Assembly (NCBI RefSeq): GCF_017168235.1
Contig: NZ_JABFAO010000004.1
Location: 1 to 64,000, forward strand
Origin: Rhodococcus sp. KRD197
Lineage (GTDB): Bacteria > Actinomycetota > Actinomycetes > Mycobacteriales > Mycobacteriaceae
Reading direction: 5' to 3'
Length of the DNA: 64,000 nt
Translations under genes and position numbers: made by a program
The notes under the pieces: generated by a model
The model's database searches: none
What the model was told of the DNA's origin: nothing
The model's input: only the letters and a program-made list of their open reading frames with translations
Shown here: piece after piece, positions 35,190 through 45,017 of the stretch
How the letters are laid out: the number at the start of each line of letters is the position of its first letter
Numbering within the stretch: the stretch's first letter is position 1

Positions 35190-36134
35190 ATGGAACCGAA
35201 CTCTGTGCACGAAGTAGAGCACACCATCGATATCGCGGCGCCGGCCGATGAGATCTACGGACTCATCGCCGACGTCGAGAGCTGGCCGCGCTTGTTCCCG
35301 CCGACGATCTTCGTCGAACTACAGGAGCAGTCGGACAGCGAACAGAATCTGCGAATCTGGGCAACTGCAAACGGCGAAGCCAAGACGTGGACGTCACGGC
35401 GAAGGTTGGACCCAGCCGCCCGCCGGATCACCTTCCGCCAGCAGGTCTCGACGCCACCTGTCGCCGCGATGGGCGGAGAATGGATCGTCGAGGCGTCATC
35501 GGACACCACGTCGACGGTGCGACTACTTCACGACTACCGAGCAGTAGACGACGATCCGGCGGCACTCGCGTGGATCTCCGAGGTCGTCGATCGCAACTCC
35601 CGATCGGAGCTTGCGGCATTGAAGGCGAACTCGGAATTAGCCTTGCACTCAGCTGATCTCGTGCTCGAATTCGAGGATTCGATTCAGATCGACGGTGCAG
35701 TCAAGGACGCATTCGACTTCGTCAATGAGGCGCACCACTGGGCCGAACGGCTGCCGCACGTCTCGAGCGTGCGCCTGGACGAACCGTCCGCTGGGCTCCA
35801 GACGCTGGAGATGGACACCACGGCTCAGGACGGCTCGACTCACACCACCAAGTCGTTCAGGGTGTGCGCGCCATTCGAGCGAATCGTTTACAAACAAACC
35901 ACATTGCCCGCGCTGATGAGCGTTCACACAGGCCGGTGGACCTTCGTGGAAAACGACAACGGGGTGCAAGCAACCTCGCACCACACCGTCGTTCTTCGGG
36001 AGGAGAATTTCGCGCGGATCCTGGGTGCCGATGCCGGAGTCGAACAGGCGCGAAAGTATGTACGAGATGCGTTGGGTGCCAACAGTCGGGCGACCCTCGG
36101 CCATGCGAAAGACTACGCCGAACGAGTTCGCTGA
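35190..36134 (+). CDS. di-domain aromatase/cyclase (UrdL/LanL type)
   Basis: 314 aa with two START/SRPBCC domains in tandem (about residues 5-150 and 165-305), beginning VEHTIDIAAPADEIYGLIAD and VLEFEDSIQIDGAVKDAFDF. Such di-domain enzymes close and aromatise the first ring (C7-C12 fold) of chains reduced at C-9. This fits with the ketoreductase next door. AAAGGAA lies ahead of the ATG at 35190. Confidence 0.94.
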   Translation: MEPNSVHEVEHTIDIAAPADEIYGLIADVESWPRLFPPTIFVELQEQSDSEQNLRIWATANGEAKTWTSRRRLDPAARRITFRQQVSTPPVAAMGGEWIVEASSDTTSTVRLLHDYRAVDDDPAALAWISEVVDRNSRSELAALKANSELALHSADLVLEFEDSIQIDGAVKDAFDFVNEAHHWAERLPHVSSVRLDEPSAGLQTLEMDTTAQDGSTHTTKSFRVCAPFERIVYKQTTLPALMSVHTGRWTFVENDNGVQATSHHTVVLREENFARILGADAGVEQARKYVRDALGANSRATLGHAKDYAERVR

Positions 36135-36136
36135 CC

Positions 36137-37546
36137 ATGCGCACTACGCTCGAGGCTCGCGTCGTGATCGTCGGGGCCGGCCCTGTCGGACTCACGTTGG
36201 CCGGCGAGCTTGGCCTGCGTGGGGTCGACGTCGTCGTACTCGAGAGCCGCGACGAACCATCAACGGAATCCCGGGCATCGACGCTGCACGCACGCACCAT
36301 GGAGCTTCTCGCCTTGCGCGGTCTTCTGGACGAGTTCGGCGAGCTTCCACACGAACCGCTCGGGCATTTCGGAGGCATCCCGCTCGATCTGAACCTGCCC
36401 AGTCCTTACGCAGGGCAGTGGAAGGTTCCGCAGACCCGTACGACCGCCATTCTACGAACGTGGGCCGTCGATCTGGGCGTTGTCGTACTCGACGGACATT
36501 CACTGGTCAACGTGACCACGACGCCGTCGGGCATCGAGGCCCGGGTAGACAGTCGACACGGGTCGCGCAATCTCCTTGCGTCGTATCTCGTCGGCTGCGA
36601 CGGAGAGACCAGTACGACCGCACGGCTGATGAACACCGAGTTCGCGGGTCGGTCCTCGGACCGGTTGTTGCATCGCGTGGATGTCACAGGAATTGACATT
36701 CGCAATCGAAAGTTCGAGCGTCTCCCTTCGGGTTTGGCCATTGCGGCGAGGCGAGAAGACGTCACACGGGTGATGGTTCACGAGTTCGGATCCAACCCGG
36801 CCGACGGCCGGAGCGATTCCACGTTCGACGACATCGCTCGAATATGGGAGCGGGTGACCGGAGAGGACATCCGAAGCGCGAAGCCACAGTGGGTCAACAG
36901 CTTCGGCAACGCATCACAGCAGGCGAAGCAGTACCGCGCCGGGCGGTTCTTTCTGGCAGGCGACGCCGCGCATCGGCAGATGCCGGTCGGTGGTCAGGCA
37001 CTCAACCTCGGCATGCAGGATGCCTTCAATCTTGGGTGGAAGCTTGCGATGGCTGCGTGCGGCTCAGGTGACGAACGTCTGCTCGACAGCTACCACGACG
37101 AACGTCACGCTGTCGGAGCACGTGTGTTGGCAGGAATCGAGGCCCAGGCCTCGCTCTTGCTCGGCGGGCCCGAAATCGAACCCCTGCGTTCGATCTTCAC
37201 TGCACTCCTCGAGACCGAATCAGTACAACAGCAGCTGGCCGCGACAATCAGCGGATTGGATATCGATTATCGCCGCGAGCGCAGTCCTGGGCAGTCCACA
37301 GTGTGCGGATCGCGAGTGCACCCCGACGTCGTTGCCTCCGATCCGAGAGCTGCGGACGATCTGCGCCAGGGCCGCGGCGCTGTCATCGACTTTCGACCCG
37401 ATTGTTCTCCTCGATGGTGGCAGATCATCCGACCGGACGGTTACGAAGAGTGTGAAGGGATCGGATCTTCACCGTACTCGACATTCGAAGAATGGCACCG
37501 ATTCACGCAGTTCGACAGAGAACCACAACGATTGGAGACTTCATGA
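36137..37546 (+). CDS. second FAD-dependent monooxygenase (oxygenase half of UrdM/PgaM type)
   Basis: 469 aa. VGAGPVGLTLAGELGLRGVD at the N-terminus, VGCDGETSTTARLM and GDAAHRQMPVGGQALNLGMQDA for FAD. In urdamycin and gaudimycin clusters the gene following the aromatase codes for an oxygenase fused to an SDR reductase. Here the oxygenase ends in a TGA that overlaps the ATG of a separate SDR gene. The expected role is a second oxygenation/dehydration step on the angular skeleton. It lies 2 nt after the aromatase gene. Confidence 0.88.
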   Translation: MRTTLEARVVIVGAGPVGLTLAGELGLRGVDVVVLESRDEPSTESRASTLHARTMELLALRGLLDEFGELPHEPLGHFGGIPLDLNLPSPYAGQWKVPQTRTTAILRTWAVDLGVVVLDGHSLVNVTTTPSGIEARVDSRHGSRNLLASYLVGCDGETSTTARLMNTEFAGRSSDRLLHRVDVTGIDIRNRKFERLPSGLAIAARREDVTRVMVHEFGSNPADGRSDSTFDDIARIWERVTGEDIRSAKPQWVNSFGNASQQAKQYRAGRFFLAGDAAHRQMPVGGQALNLGMQDAFNLGWKLAMAACGSGDERLLDSYHDERHAVGARVLAGIEAQASLLLGGPEIEPLRSIFTALLETESVQQQLAATISGLDIDYRRERSPGQSTVCGSRVHPDVVASDPRAADDLRQGRGAVIDFRPDCSPRWWQIIRPDGYEECEGIGSSPYSTFEEWHRFTQFDREPQRLETS

Positions 37547-38304
37547 CTCGTCTACAGGGAAAGACCGCACTCGTCACCGGCGCAAGCCGCAATATCGGGC
37601 GGGCGATAGCGACTCGGCTCGCAGCCGACGGTGCGTTGGTCGCCGTCCACTGGTCGTCGGACGCCGATGCTGCTCTCGACACCGTCACGTCGATCGAAAA
37701 GAACGGTGGTCGAGCGTTCACAGTACGAGCAGACCTCGAAACGCCGGGCGCGATTCATCAACTTTTTTTCGAACTCGAACAGGGCCTGAAAGAGAGGACC
37801 GGATCCTCCAGCTTGGACATTCTCGTCAACAACGCCGGAGTGATGGGAGGTGTCTCGCCGGAGGACACCACTCCCGAACAATTCGACCGCCTCGTCGCCG
37901 TGAACGCCCGAGCCCCGTTCTTCATCCTGCAGCGGGCAACTACCAACCTCAACGACGGGGCGCGGGTGATCAACATCTCTTCAGGTTTGACTCGCGTCGC
38001 GAATCCGCAAGAAGTTGCGTATGCGATGACGAAGGGCGCCGTGGAGCAACTCACGATGCACATGGCCAAACATCTCGCGCCACGCGGTATCACTGTGAAC
38101 AGTGTTGCGCCGGGGATCACGAGGAACGGAAATCCGGTATTCGGTATGCCCGAGGTCGTCGAACAGATGGCGTCGTTGTCTGCCTTCAATCGGGTCGGTG
38201 AGCCAGACGACATCGCTGATGCGGTGGCGTTCCTCGCTTCCGACGACGCTCGATGGATCACTGGCTCGACGCTGGACGCAAGTGGCGGGACCCTGCTGGG
38301 TTGA
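37543..38304 (+). CDS. SDR reductase (LanV / PgaM-reductase type)
   Basis: 253 aa classical short-chain reductase: TGASRNIG at 12-19, NNAGVMGG and the catalytic YAMTK. ATG at 37543 overlaps the oxygenase stop by 4 nt. In angucycline pathways the equivalent enzyme or domain reduces the C-6 ketone and decides the stereochemistry there. The assignment is from position and family; an ordinary SDR role cannot be excluded. Confidence 0.86.
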   Translation: MTRLQGKTALVTGASRNIGRAIATRLAADGALVAVHWSSDADAALDTVTSIEKNGGRAFTVRADLETPGAIHQLFFELEQGLKERTGSSSLDILVNNAGVMGGVSPEDTTPEQFDRLVAVNARAPFFILQRATTNLNDGARVINISSGLTRVANPQEVAYAMTKGAVEQLTMHMAKHLAPRGITVNSVAPGITRNGNPVFGMPEVVEQMASLSAFNRVGEPDDIADAVAFLASDDARWITGSTLDASGGTLLG

Positions 38305-38352
38305 TTCTCGAGCGACGACGCGAACCACTCCGAGCGACGACAAGGAGCGAGC

Positions 38353-39786
38353 GTGGACAGAACGATCGAAGTGTCGAAAGGTAGCTACAGCAGCGCAGTT
38401 CGACCTGCCGCCGCGTGGGGGTTGCTGGCGTTGCTTGCTGCGAACATGCTGATCGATGCGCTCGAAGTGTCCATCATGGTGGTCGCCATGCCGGTGATAG
38501 CCGAGGACCTCGGCTATCACCGTGTCACCGCTGTCTGGCTCGTCAGCGGGTTCGCGTGTGGGTTCGCCGGAGCATTGATGATCGGCGGTCGATTGGCCGA
38601 GAGGTTCGGTCGGCGACGGGTGTACCTACTTGCGCTCGTGCTGTTCGTCACGGTGTCGCTGGCGGGCAGCATCGTCGTAGATCCTGTGCTTCTGAGCGGT
38701 ATTCGCGTGATCAAGGGAATGTGTGCTGCGCTCACTGCGCCTTTGGGTTCGGCCATCATCGCTACGACATTCGCGGACAAACGAGGACGTGACCGAGCAC
38801 TGTCGATCTATGCATTCGCGGGCGGCTCCGGTTTCGCTGCCGGCTTGCTCGCGGCAGGCTTTCTGACTCTGCACGACTGGAGGCTGACGTTTCTGGTACC
38901 TGCGATCGTGGTGTCGGTGATTCTCGTCGCAGGGGCTCGGCTGATACCGAAGGACCCACGGCGCGGGCAGAATTCGATCAACCGATTTGCGCCCTTGGGT
39001 GCAGCAAGCGCCCTGTTCTTCGCACTCGCGGTGATTGCGGCAGTCTCAGCGATCAGTACAGCCGCGACCTACGGCTGGCGCGACCCTCGAACAGTGGTGT
39101 GTGTGGCCGTTGCAGTGCTTTTTGCGGGCGGGCTGGTTCGATCGGAGAGAAACAACGGGGAACCCCTGTATTTCTCACCGGCACTAGCCAACCGAACTCT
39201 GCTGAGCTCGATGGTCTGCGCGGCGGCGATGAACGGCACGAACCTTGCCTTGCTGGTGATCGTGACCATGCGGCTGCAATACGATCTCGGGTGGACTGCG
39301 CTACATGCAGCGCTTGCGGTGCTGCCTGCGAGTGTGCCACTGGTTCTGGCCGCACCCCTCTCGGGCATCCTGATCGCGAGGTTCGGAACCGCGCCACTGA
39401 CGGCGGCCGGCATGATGTGCACTGGCAGCGCCGCACTGACATTCGCAGTTCCCGAAGCGCCGACCGACTACACAGTCGATGTACTTCCCGGGATGCTACT
39501 GCTCGGAGCTGGCTTCTCATTCGGATTTGCCGCGTTGAACTCTCGGGCGACAAGCACCGTCGACGACGCCCACAAGTCGGCGGCAGGAGGCCTGTATCAG
39601 ACTGCAGTGCAATTGGCCGCTGCCTTCGTCCCGATGGCTGTTGCGCTGTGCTGGGTTGTCGACCAACAACTCGCTGCACGTGTAGCGATCGTCGTCGCAC
39701 TCCTCGGAATCCTGTCCGCTTGTGCGGGCATCAGGATTTCGAGGGCCCCACTATCCGATGAAGACCGATCGAAGGAGCAACAATGA
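38353..39786 (+). CDS. MFS drug exporter (14-helix, DHA2-like)
   Basis: 477 aa, about 14 membrane helices. Signature GGRLAERFGRRRVYLL between helices 2 and 3 and LIDALEVSIMVVAMPVI in helix 1 are typical of proton-driven multidrug exporters. Its place inside the operon suggests self-resistance by export of the product. GTG at 38353 has an AAGGAG site; its stop overlaps the FMN-reductase gene by 4 nt. Confidence 0.92.
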   Translation: MDRTIEVSKGSYSSAVRPAAAWGLLALLAANMLIDALEVSIMVVAMPVIAEDLGYHRVTAVWLVSGFACGFAGALMIGGRLAERFGRRRVYLLALVLFVTVSLAGSIVVDPVLLSGIRVIKGMCAALTAPLGSAIIATTFADKRGRDRALSIYAFAGGSGFAAGLLAAGFLTLHDWRLTFLVPAIVVSVILVAGARLIPKDPRRGQNSINRFAPLGAASALFFALAVIAAVSAISTAATYGWRDPRTVVCVAVAVLFAGGLVRSERNNGEPLYFSPALANRTLLSSMVCAAAMNGTNLALLVIVTMRLQYDLGWTALHAALAVLPASVPLVLAAPLSGILIARFGTAPLTAAGMMCTGSAALTFAVPEAPTDYTVDVLPGMLLLGAGFSFGFAALNSRATSTVDDAHKSAAGGLYQTAVQLAAAFVPMAVALCWVVDQQLAARVAIVVALLGILSACAGIRISRAPLSDEDRSKEQQ

Positions 39787-40364
39787 CCGAGGGCACCATG
39801 CAATTGGCAGTCGTCTGCGCAAGTGTGCGGGACGGTCGGCTCGGACCGACGATCTCGGAGTGGTTCGTAGACCACGCGAAACAACGCGACGATCTCCAGG
39901 TTGACTACATCGACCTTGCCGACCATCCGTTGCCTTACCAAATTTCCGAGAATCCCTCGCCCGAGGATGCGCACGCACTCGAGCAGATCACCCCGAGGCT
40001 CGAGCGAGCAGACGCCTTTGTTCTGGTGACGCCAGAATACAACCATAGTTTCCCGGCGTCACTCAAGCACCTGATCGATTGGCATGGGACACAATGGCGC
40101 GCAAAGCCAGTCGGATTCATCTCGTACGGCGGCATCGCGGGTGGTTTGCGTGCGGTGGAACAGCTGAGACCGGTGCTGGGCGAACTACACGCAGTAGCGC
40201 TGCGCGAAAGCGTCAGCTTTCCGATCGTCTGGAACAAGTTCGACGAGTCAGGGCAACCCGTTGACCCCACCGATGCCATCTCCGCGGCAGATAAGATGAT
40301 CGAGCATCTTCTCTGGTGGGGACATGCATTACGCGAAGCTCGGCGAACCCCGCCGACGTGGTGA
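39783..40364 (+). CDS. NADPH-dependent FMN reductase-like protein
   Basis: 193 aa, flavodoxin-like fold: AVVCASVRDGRLGPTISEWF and the FMN-binding TPEYNHSFPASLKHLID are typical. It could supply reduced flavin to an oxygenase; angucycline clusters often have such a gene (for example jadY). No matching two-component oxygenase is seen in the window, so it may work on quinones instead. Confidence 0.88.
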   Translation: MTEGTMQLAVVCASVRDGRLGPTISEWFVDHAKQRDDLQVDYIDLADHPLPYQISENPSPEDAHALEQITPRLERADAFVLVTPEYNHSFPASLKHLIDWHGTQWRAKPVGFISYGGIAGGLRAVEQLRPVLGELHAVALRESVSFPIVWNKFDESGQPVDPTDAISAADKMIEHLLWWGHALREARRTPPTW

Positions 40365-40367
40365 GAG

Positions 40368-41306
40368 ATGATCGCGGGCGATAGCAAGCGGGGTGGTTCG
40401 CCGGACTACACGTCGACTCCTTCGGGCTGTGAATCGAATGACTCTCGTGTTCGAACGCTAGTGCTTGGCAATAGAGTATCGGTCGGTGCAACGCTTCATG
40501 CGCCTGCCGGCGTCGTCCCGCGCGCGGTGGTCGTCGCTGTCCACGGTGCAGGTATGACGGCGGACTATTTCGATGCTCGGTCCGAGCCTTCGTTGTCACT
40601 ATGTGCGACAGCAACTCGGCTCGGGTACTCGGTACTGACGATCGACCGACCGGGATACGGTGCACACGCGGACCGTTATCCAGCGGGGCTATGCATGGAC
40701 GACCAGGCGACCGCTATCGGCGAGGCCCTCGAGGACTTCGTGCGCAATCATCCGATCGGTGCAGGCTTGTTTCTACTCGCTCATTCCTACGGTGGAGCGG
40801 TTGCATTGACGATGGCGTCGAACGCTGGAGGCCCGTCCTTCATCGGTATCGACGTGTCCGGTATCGGCCACGAATTTGCAGTCGGCGCCGCACCTTTGGA
40901 TCGTTCGCATGCAGATCTCGCGTGGCCGATGAACTGGGGGAAGCTGAGCTTCTATCCACCTCGAACCTTCACGTTCGCCGTCGGCATGGTAGCTGAGGTA
41001 CCTGCGTGCGAGTTGGACGACATCGCCGGATGGCCTGAGCGCTTTTCGCTGGTTGCCGAGAGGATTGGCACGCCGGTGCGCTTCACGTTTGCCGAGTACG
41101 AACAGTGGTGGATTCACGACGACGATGCGCTTGATGTACTGCGTTCGCGTTTCGGTAGTTGTCGAGTATCGATCGACGTTCTACCGCAAACCGGCCACAA
41201 CATCAGCCTGGGGTGGACCGCAGCGGCGTACCACCTCAAGGCGCTTGCATTTCTCGAGGAATGCCTCGGCGAACGTGCATCGAATTCGGGCTTGCGCACT
41301 GCTTGA
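40368..41306 (+). CDS. alpha/beta hydrolase of the cluster
   Basis: 312 aa. Nucleophile elbow AHSYGG (Ser about 145), oxyanion region VHGAGMTADYF, and a terminal His in LPQTGHNISLG; the acid may be in the EQWWIHDDD stretch. It is the last gene of the first operon (28674-41306). It could release, trim or deacylate an intermediate, or act in resistance. The substrate is unknown. An N-terminal extension of about 30 residues is unusual and the start may be further in. Confidence 0.82.
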   Translation: MIAGDSKRGGSPDYTSTPSGCESNDSRVRTLVLGNRVSVGATLHAPAGVVPRAVVVAVHGAGMTADYFDARSEPSLSLCATATRLGYSVLTIDRPGYGAHADRYPAGLCMDDQATAIGEALEDFVRNHPIGAGLFLLAHSYGGAVALTMASNAGGPSFIGIDVSGIGHEFAVGAAPLDRSHADLAWPMNWGKLSFYPPRTFTFAVGMVAEVPACELDDIAGWPERFSLVAERIGTPVRFTFAEYEQWWIHDDDALDVLRSRFGSCRVSIDVLPQTGHNISLGWTAAAYHLKALAFLEECLGERASNSGLRTA

Positions 41307-41333
41307 TACAGGAATGAAAACTTCGCAGAATAC

Positions 41334-41353
41334 TTGACACTTCTTGACATTGC
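41334..41353 (+). promoter_or_regulatory. TTGACA direct-repeat pair ahead of the sugar operon
   Basis: TTGACACTTC followed directly by TTGACATTGC, a 10-bp period. It is 150 nt ahead of the 2,3-dehydratase start and 28 nt after the hydrolase stop. The first unit agrees with the repeat at 28530 in its first eight bases, TTGACACT. Confidence 0.65.
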
Positions 41354-41502
41354 GCTCTGTTGTGGTGGGCAAGAAGATGAATCAGACTCGACATAGCAGT
41401 CAACATGCAATTCGCTATCGGCGACGAGACCGCCACGCTGGATATCCCTTCACAGTATCCGGATTCCGGCTGGTGGTCGGGCTCACAGACCGGAGGAGTT
41501 CA

Positions 41503-42828
41503 GTGTCAGAAAATCTTTCATCATTCTACGACTGGTTTTCCGAACGAAATATCAAGAATGACTATCACATCGATATTGCATCGCTGAGTGCGCTCGAAGG
41601 GTGGAAGGTCGATTCGGATGGTTCAGCCATTCGCCACCGGAGTGGCAAGTTCTTCTCGATCGAGGGACTGTCGGTCGAAACCCAGGAGATGGAGTCGCAC
41701 TCCTGGTCTCAGCCCATCATCAACCAGCCCGAGATCGGAATTCTCGGGATCATCGTCACCAAAGTCGGCGATTCCTATCACTTCTTGATGCAGGCCAAAA
41801 TGGAACCGGGAAACATCAATCTCATTCAGCTTTCACCGACGGTTCAAGCGACACGCAGCAACTACACGCGGGTGCACCGTGGGAGCGCAGTTCCTTTCCT
41901 TGAGCACTTCGTTGCCGCCCGTCCTGGCTCAGTCGTGTTCGATTCGTTGCAATCCGAACAGGGTTCCTGGTTTCTCGGAAAGCGGAACAGGAACATGATT
42001 GTCGAAGTTCCCGATCGGTTGCCCGCAGGTGAAGACTTCATTTGGTTGAGCTTCGAGCAGATAGCGGCTCTGCTCCGCGTGCCGAATCTGGTCAATATGG
42101 ATTCACGTACAGTCCTGTCCGGGTTGCCGTTCCTCGCCATGGACGACAATTCCACCGACAGTTCAGCGGTCCACAGTCTCGGGGACCTGTTGAGCTGGTT
42201 CACCGAAGCCAAGTCGCGGCACCGCCTGGACCGGCGGACGGTACCACTGCACAGTCTCCCGGGGTGGGAATTCGACGGCGACAAGATCCTGCGTCCCGAC
42301 GGGCGGCACTTCACCGTGATCGGCGTAGACGTTGCTGCCACCAATCGCGAGGTGGCACACTGGTCACAGCCCATGCTTCGACCGATAGGTCGCGGCGTGA
42401 TCGCCTTCGTCGGAAGGTTGTTCCACGACGAGTTTCATATCCTGGTTCATGCTCGCACCGAGGCAGGGACAGCCGACGTGGTCGAGATGGGCCCGACTGT
42501 CGCGTGCATCCCCGCGAGCTACGAGAACCTTCCGAGGGCGGAGCGCCCACCGTTTCTGGACCTGGTGGAGCAGTCCGACACGGTGGATGTGTTGGTCGAC
42601 GTCGTGCATTCCGAAGAGGGGGGACGCTTCTTCCACGCCGAGAGCCGCTATCTCGTCGTTGACGTGGGCGAGAGTATCGGACAACAGGTGCCCGAAAACT
42701 ACTGCTGGATGACTGTCGAACAACTGACCGGCTTCGTTCGGTACAGCAACCACGTCAACGTCGCAGCGCGCTGCTTGTTGAGCTGCATGGCTGACGGAGT
42801 TGCCGAGCGAACCGCGGTGACGCGGTGA
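41503..42828 (+). CDS. NDP-hexose 2,3-dehydratase
   Basis: 441 aa. Removes water from C-2/C-3 of NDP-4-keto-6-deoxyglucose, the committed step to 2-deoxysugars. The protein has two similar halves, each with a WSQP motif (SHSWSQPII and AHWSQPML) and LSPTVQ/MGPTVA, as in EvaA and TylX3. GTG at 41503 has GGAGGAG 5 nt upstream; longer in-frame readings start in the promoter. It overlaps the 4-ketoreductase gene by 4 nt. Confidence 0.94.
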   Translation: MSENLSSFYDWFSERNIKNDYHIDIASLSALEGWKVDSDGSAIRHRSGKFFSIEGLSVETQEMESHSWSQPIINQPEIGILGIIVTKVGDSYHFLMQAKMEPGNINLIQLSPTVQATRSNYTRVHRGSAVPFLEHFVAARPGSVVFDSLQSEQGSWFLGKRNRNMIVEVPDRLPAGEDFIWLSFEQIAALLRVPNLVNMDSRTVLSGLPFLAMDDNSTDSSAVHSLGDLLSWFTEAKSRHRLDRRTVPLHSLPGWEFDGDKILRPDGRHFTVIGVDVAATNREVAHWSQPMLRPIGRGVIAFVGRLFHDEFHILVHARTEAGTADVVEMGPTVACIPASYENLPRAERPPFLDLVEQSDTVDVLVDVVHSEEGGRFFHAESRYLVVDVGESIGQQVPENYCWMTVEQLTGFVRYSNHVNVAARCLLSCMADGVAERTAVTR

Positions 42829-43808
42829 CCGAACCTCAGGTAGGACGCGCAATAGTCCTCGGTGCGACCGGTTTCGTCGGCACCCACGTGTGCACCGCGC
42901 TTGTCGCATCGGGATACGAGGTCCTCGGAGTCGCGCGTGGAAGACCAGCTCGTGAATTTCCCTACACATTCCTCGAATTGGATGTCTCGGCAGCAGCTGC
43001 GAGCACCATCGGCGGAGTCGTGGATTCCTTCGAACCCGACCTGGTCGTCAATACAATCGGCAGCATCTGGGGGCGATCCGACGATCAGATGTGGTCTGCG
43101 GCCGCACAGCCGGTAGAGTCCCTGCTCGCCGGGCTGAGAAATGCCGATCACCGGCCATGGCTCGTCCACTTGGGTTCGGTACTCGAGTACGGGACGATCG
43201 GTGTGGGGGAGACGGCAAATGCACGTCGCGACGCAGCACGCCCGACGGGTGCATACGGCGAGGCAAAGCTTGCCGCGACGGAATCCATTCTCGATGCGGT
43301 TGTCGAAGGCCACATCGACGCAGTCGTTCTGCGAATCGCGAACGTATCCGGGCCGGGAGCGCCCAACATCAGTCTTCTCGGACAGGTCGCACGGCAACTT
43401 GCAGATGCAAAAGTCTCCGGCGTGCCTGCAACGATCACGCTTGATGCCCTTACGGCGCAACGTGATTACGTAGACGCGCGCGATGTCGCAGACGCGGTGG
43501 TCGCGGCGGCCCGGGTGCGCTTACCGGGTACGGTCCTCGACATCGGACGCGGCGAAGCAGTCGGCGTCAGGGAGATGGTCCGGATGCTCCTCGACATCAG
43601 CGGGGTCGACGCCGAACTTGCAGAGAGAGAACCCGTCACCTCTGGTGGAAGTCCGCGGTGGACACAAGTGGATATCGGCCCAGCGCGGGACCATCTGGGA
43701 TGGGTCCCGACGAGGTCCATATACCGGTCGATCGAAGACTTCTGGTTGGACACCATCGCGAACATCGAGCGTCCGCATACCCACGCCGTCCATCCCACTC
43801 GAGCGTAA
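42825..43808 (+). CDS. NAD-dependent epimerase/dehydratase family, NDP-hexose 4-ketoreductase
   Basis: 327 aa extended SDR: ATGFVGTHV near the N-terminus (GxxGxxG as GATGFVG) and the catalytic YGEAK. In deoxysugar clusters this group (DnmV, UrdR, EvaE) reduces the C-4 ketone and fixes its stereochemistry. It follows the 2,3-dehydratase with a GTGA overlap. A 63-nt gap separates it from the glycosyltransferases. Confidence 0.87.
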   Translation: MTEPQVGRAIVLGATGFVGTHVCTALVASGYEVLGVARGRPAREFPYTFLELDVSAAAASTIGGVVDSFEPDLVVNTIGSIWGRSDDQMWSAAAQPVESLLAGLRNADHRPWLVHLGSVLEYGTIGVGETANARRDAARPTGAYGEAKLAATESILDAVVEGHIDAVVLRIANVSGPGAPNISLLGQVARQLADAKVSGVPATITLDALTAQRDYVDARDVADAVVAAARVRLPGTVLDIGRGEAVGVREMVRMLLDISGVDAELAEREPVTSGGSPRWTQVDIGPARDHLGWVPTRSIYRSIEDFWLDTIANIERPHTHAVHPTRA

Positions 43809-43871
43809 CCGGAGGCGTGTGATCATCACCGAAACGTGCACACTCGAAGCGCTATCGAAGGGCGGGACTCC

Positions 43872-45017
43872 GTGAAGATTCTGTTCGCAGCACACTCCAG
43901 TCAAGCCAGTGCCTTCGCACTGGCACCACTTGCACGGGCAGCAAAAGACTCGGGACATCAAGTCGTCATGGCAGGTTCGATGCAGACGATCGATGCCATC
44001 ACCTCGTCCGGACTGCCTGCATATCCCGTCACTGAACGTCCGCTGTCCGAGTTCATCCTTTTCGATCGTGATGGTGAACGTGTTCCGCCTGCATCGACCG
44101 ACGTAGACATGGTATTCGGTGCCGGCCGGTTCTTCGGACGGTACGCGGCGACTGCATACCACTCGTTGAAGTCGCTTACGAAGACTTTCAGTCCTGATGT
44201 AGTGGTCGGGGGCAGCCTCTCCTTCGCAGCCCCCTTGATTGCAGCCCGGCTACAGGTGCCTTACGTTCGACAGACCTGGGACATGTACGAAATCGCGCCC
44301 TATATTCCAGGAGCGGAGGCTGAACTTGCGTCCGAAATGGCGGAACTCGAGCTTCGGAACCTCCCGGAACCGTCGACCACGTTGGATGTCTCTCCTGCCA
44401 TGCTGCAAACACGGCATGACGATTCACCGCACAAGCCGTTGCGGTTCGTACCGTCGAATACGCAAACAGCGATCGAACCCTGGATGCTGACTGCTCCGGC
44501 GGGTCGAAAGCGTATCTGCGTCACGATGGGCAGCAGAGTAGAGACAACCGATACCTACGACACCAGTTTCAAGAAGCTCAGAGACCTCGTGAAAGCGTTG
44601 TCGCACTTGGACGCCGAACTTCTCGTCGCTGCACCTCGTGCGGTCGCCGATAGTGTTCGACACCTTATCCCACACGGTCACGCAGGATTCATACCTCTGG
44701 ATTTCGTCGCTCCGTCCTGCGACGCGATCATTCATCATGCAGGCGGAGTCAGTACCTTGACTGCTCTCGACGCCGGAACCCCGCAGATTATGCTCCCAGA
44801 TGCCGAGATCTGGCAACGTACCACCGATCGAATCGAGGCGTACGGCGCTGGCGTGTCGGTTCACCCTGGTCCCGACGTGGTGGATCGTGCGGTGGACGCG
44901 TGTGACCGGGTCTTGTCCGACAACTCGTATCGATCGGCGGCGCAGGAGTTTCAGGCACAGATTCGAGCGATGCCGACCCCTGCGGAACAGGTTGCCGAAA
45001 TCGAGTTTCGACGATGA
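43872..45017 (+). CDS. glycosyltransferase 1 (GT1/GT-B family)
   Basis: 381 aa. ILFAAHSSQASAFALAPLARAA is the acceptor-domain start; the donor-binding region reads HHAGGVSTLTALDAGTPQIM (about residues 293-312). It resembles antibiotic glycosyltransferases that attach deoxysugars to aromatic polyketides. GTG at 43872 is chosen because the family begins MKILF-like; the ribosome-binding site is weak. It overlaps the second transferase by 4 nt. No P450-like helper protein is present. Confidence 0.9.
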   Translation: MKILFAAHSSQASAFALAPLARAAKDSGHQVVMAGSMQTIDAITSSGLPAYPVTERPLSEFILFDRDGERVPPASTDVDMVFGAGRFFGRYAATAYHSLKSLTKTFSPDVVVGGSLSFAAPLIAARLQVPYVRQTWDMYEIAPYIPGAEAELASEMAELELRNLPEPSTTLDVSPAMLQTRHDDSPHKPLRFVPSNTQTAIEPWMLTAPAGRKRICVTMGSRVETTDTYDTSFKKLRDLVKALSHLDAELLVAAPRAVADSVRHLIPHGHAGFIPLDFVAPSCDAIIHHAGGVSTLTALDAGTPQIMLPDAEIWQRTTDRIEAYGAGVSVHPGPDVVDRAVDACDRVLSDNSYRSAAQEFQAQIRAMPTPAEQVAEIEFRR

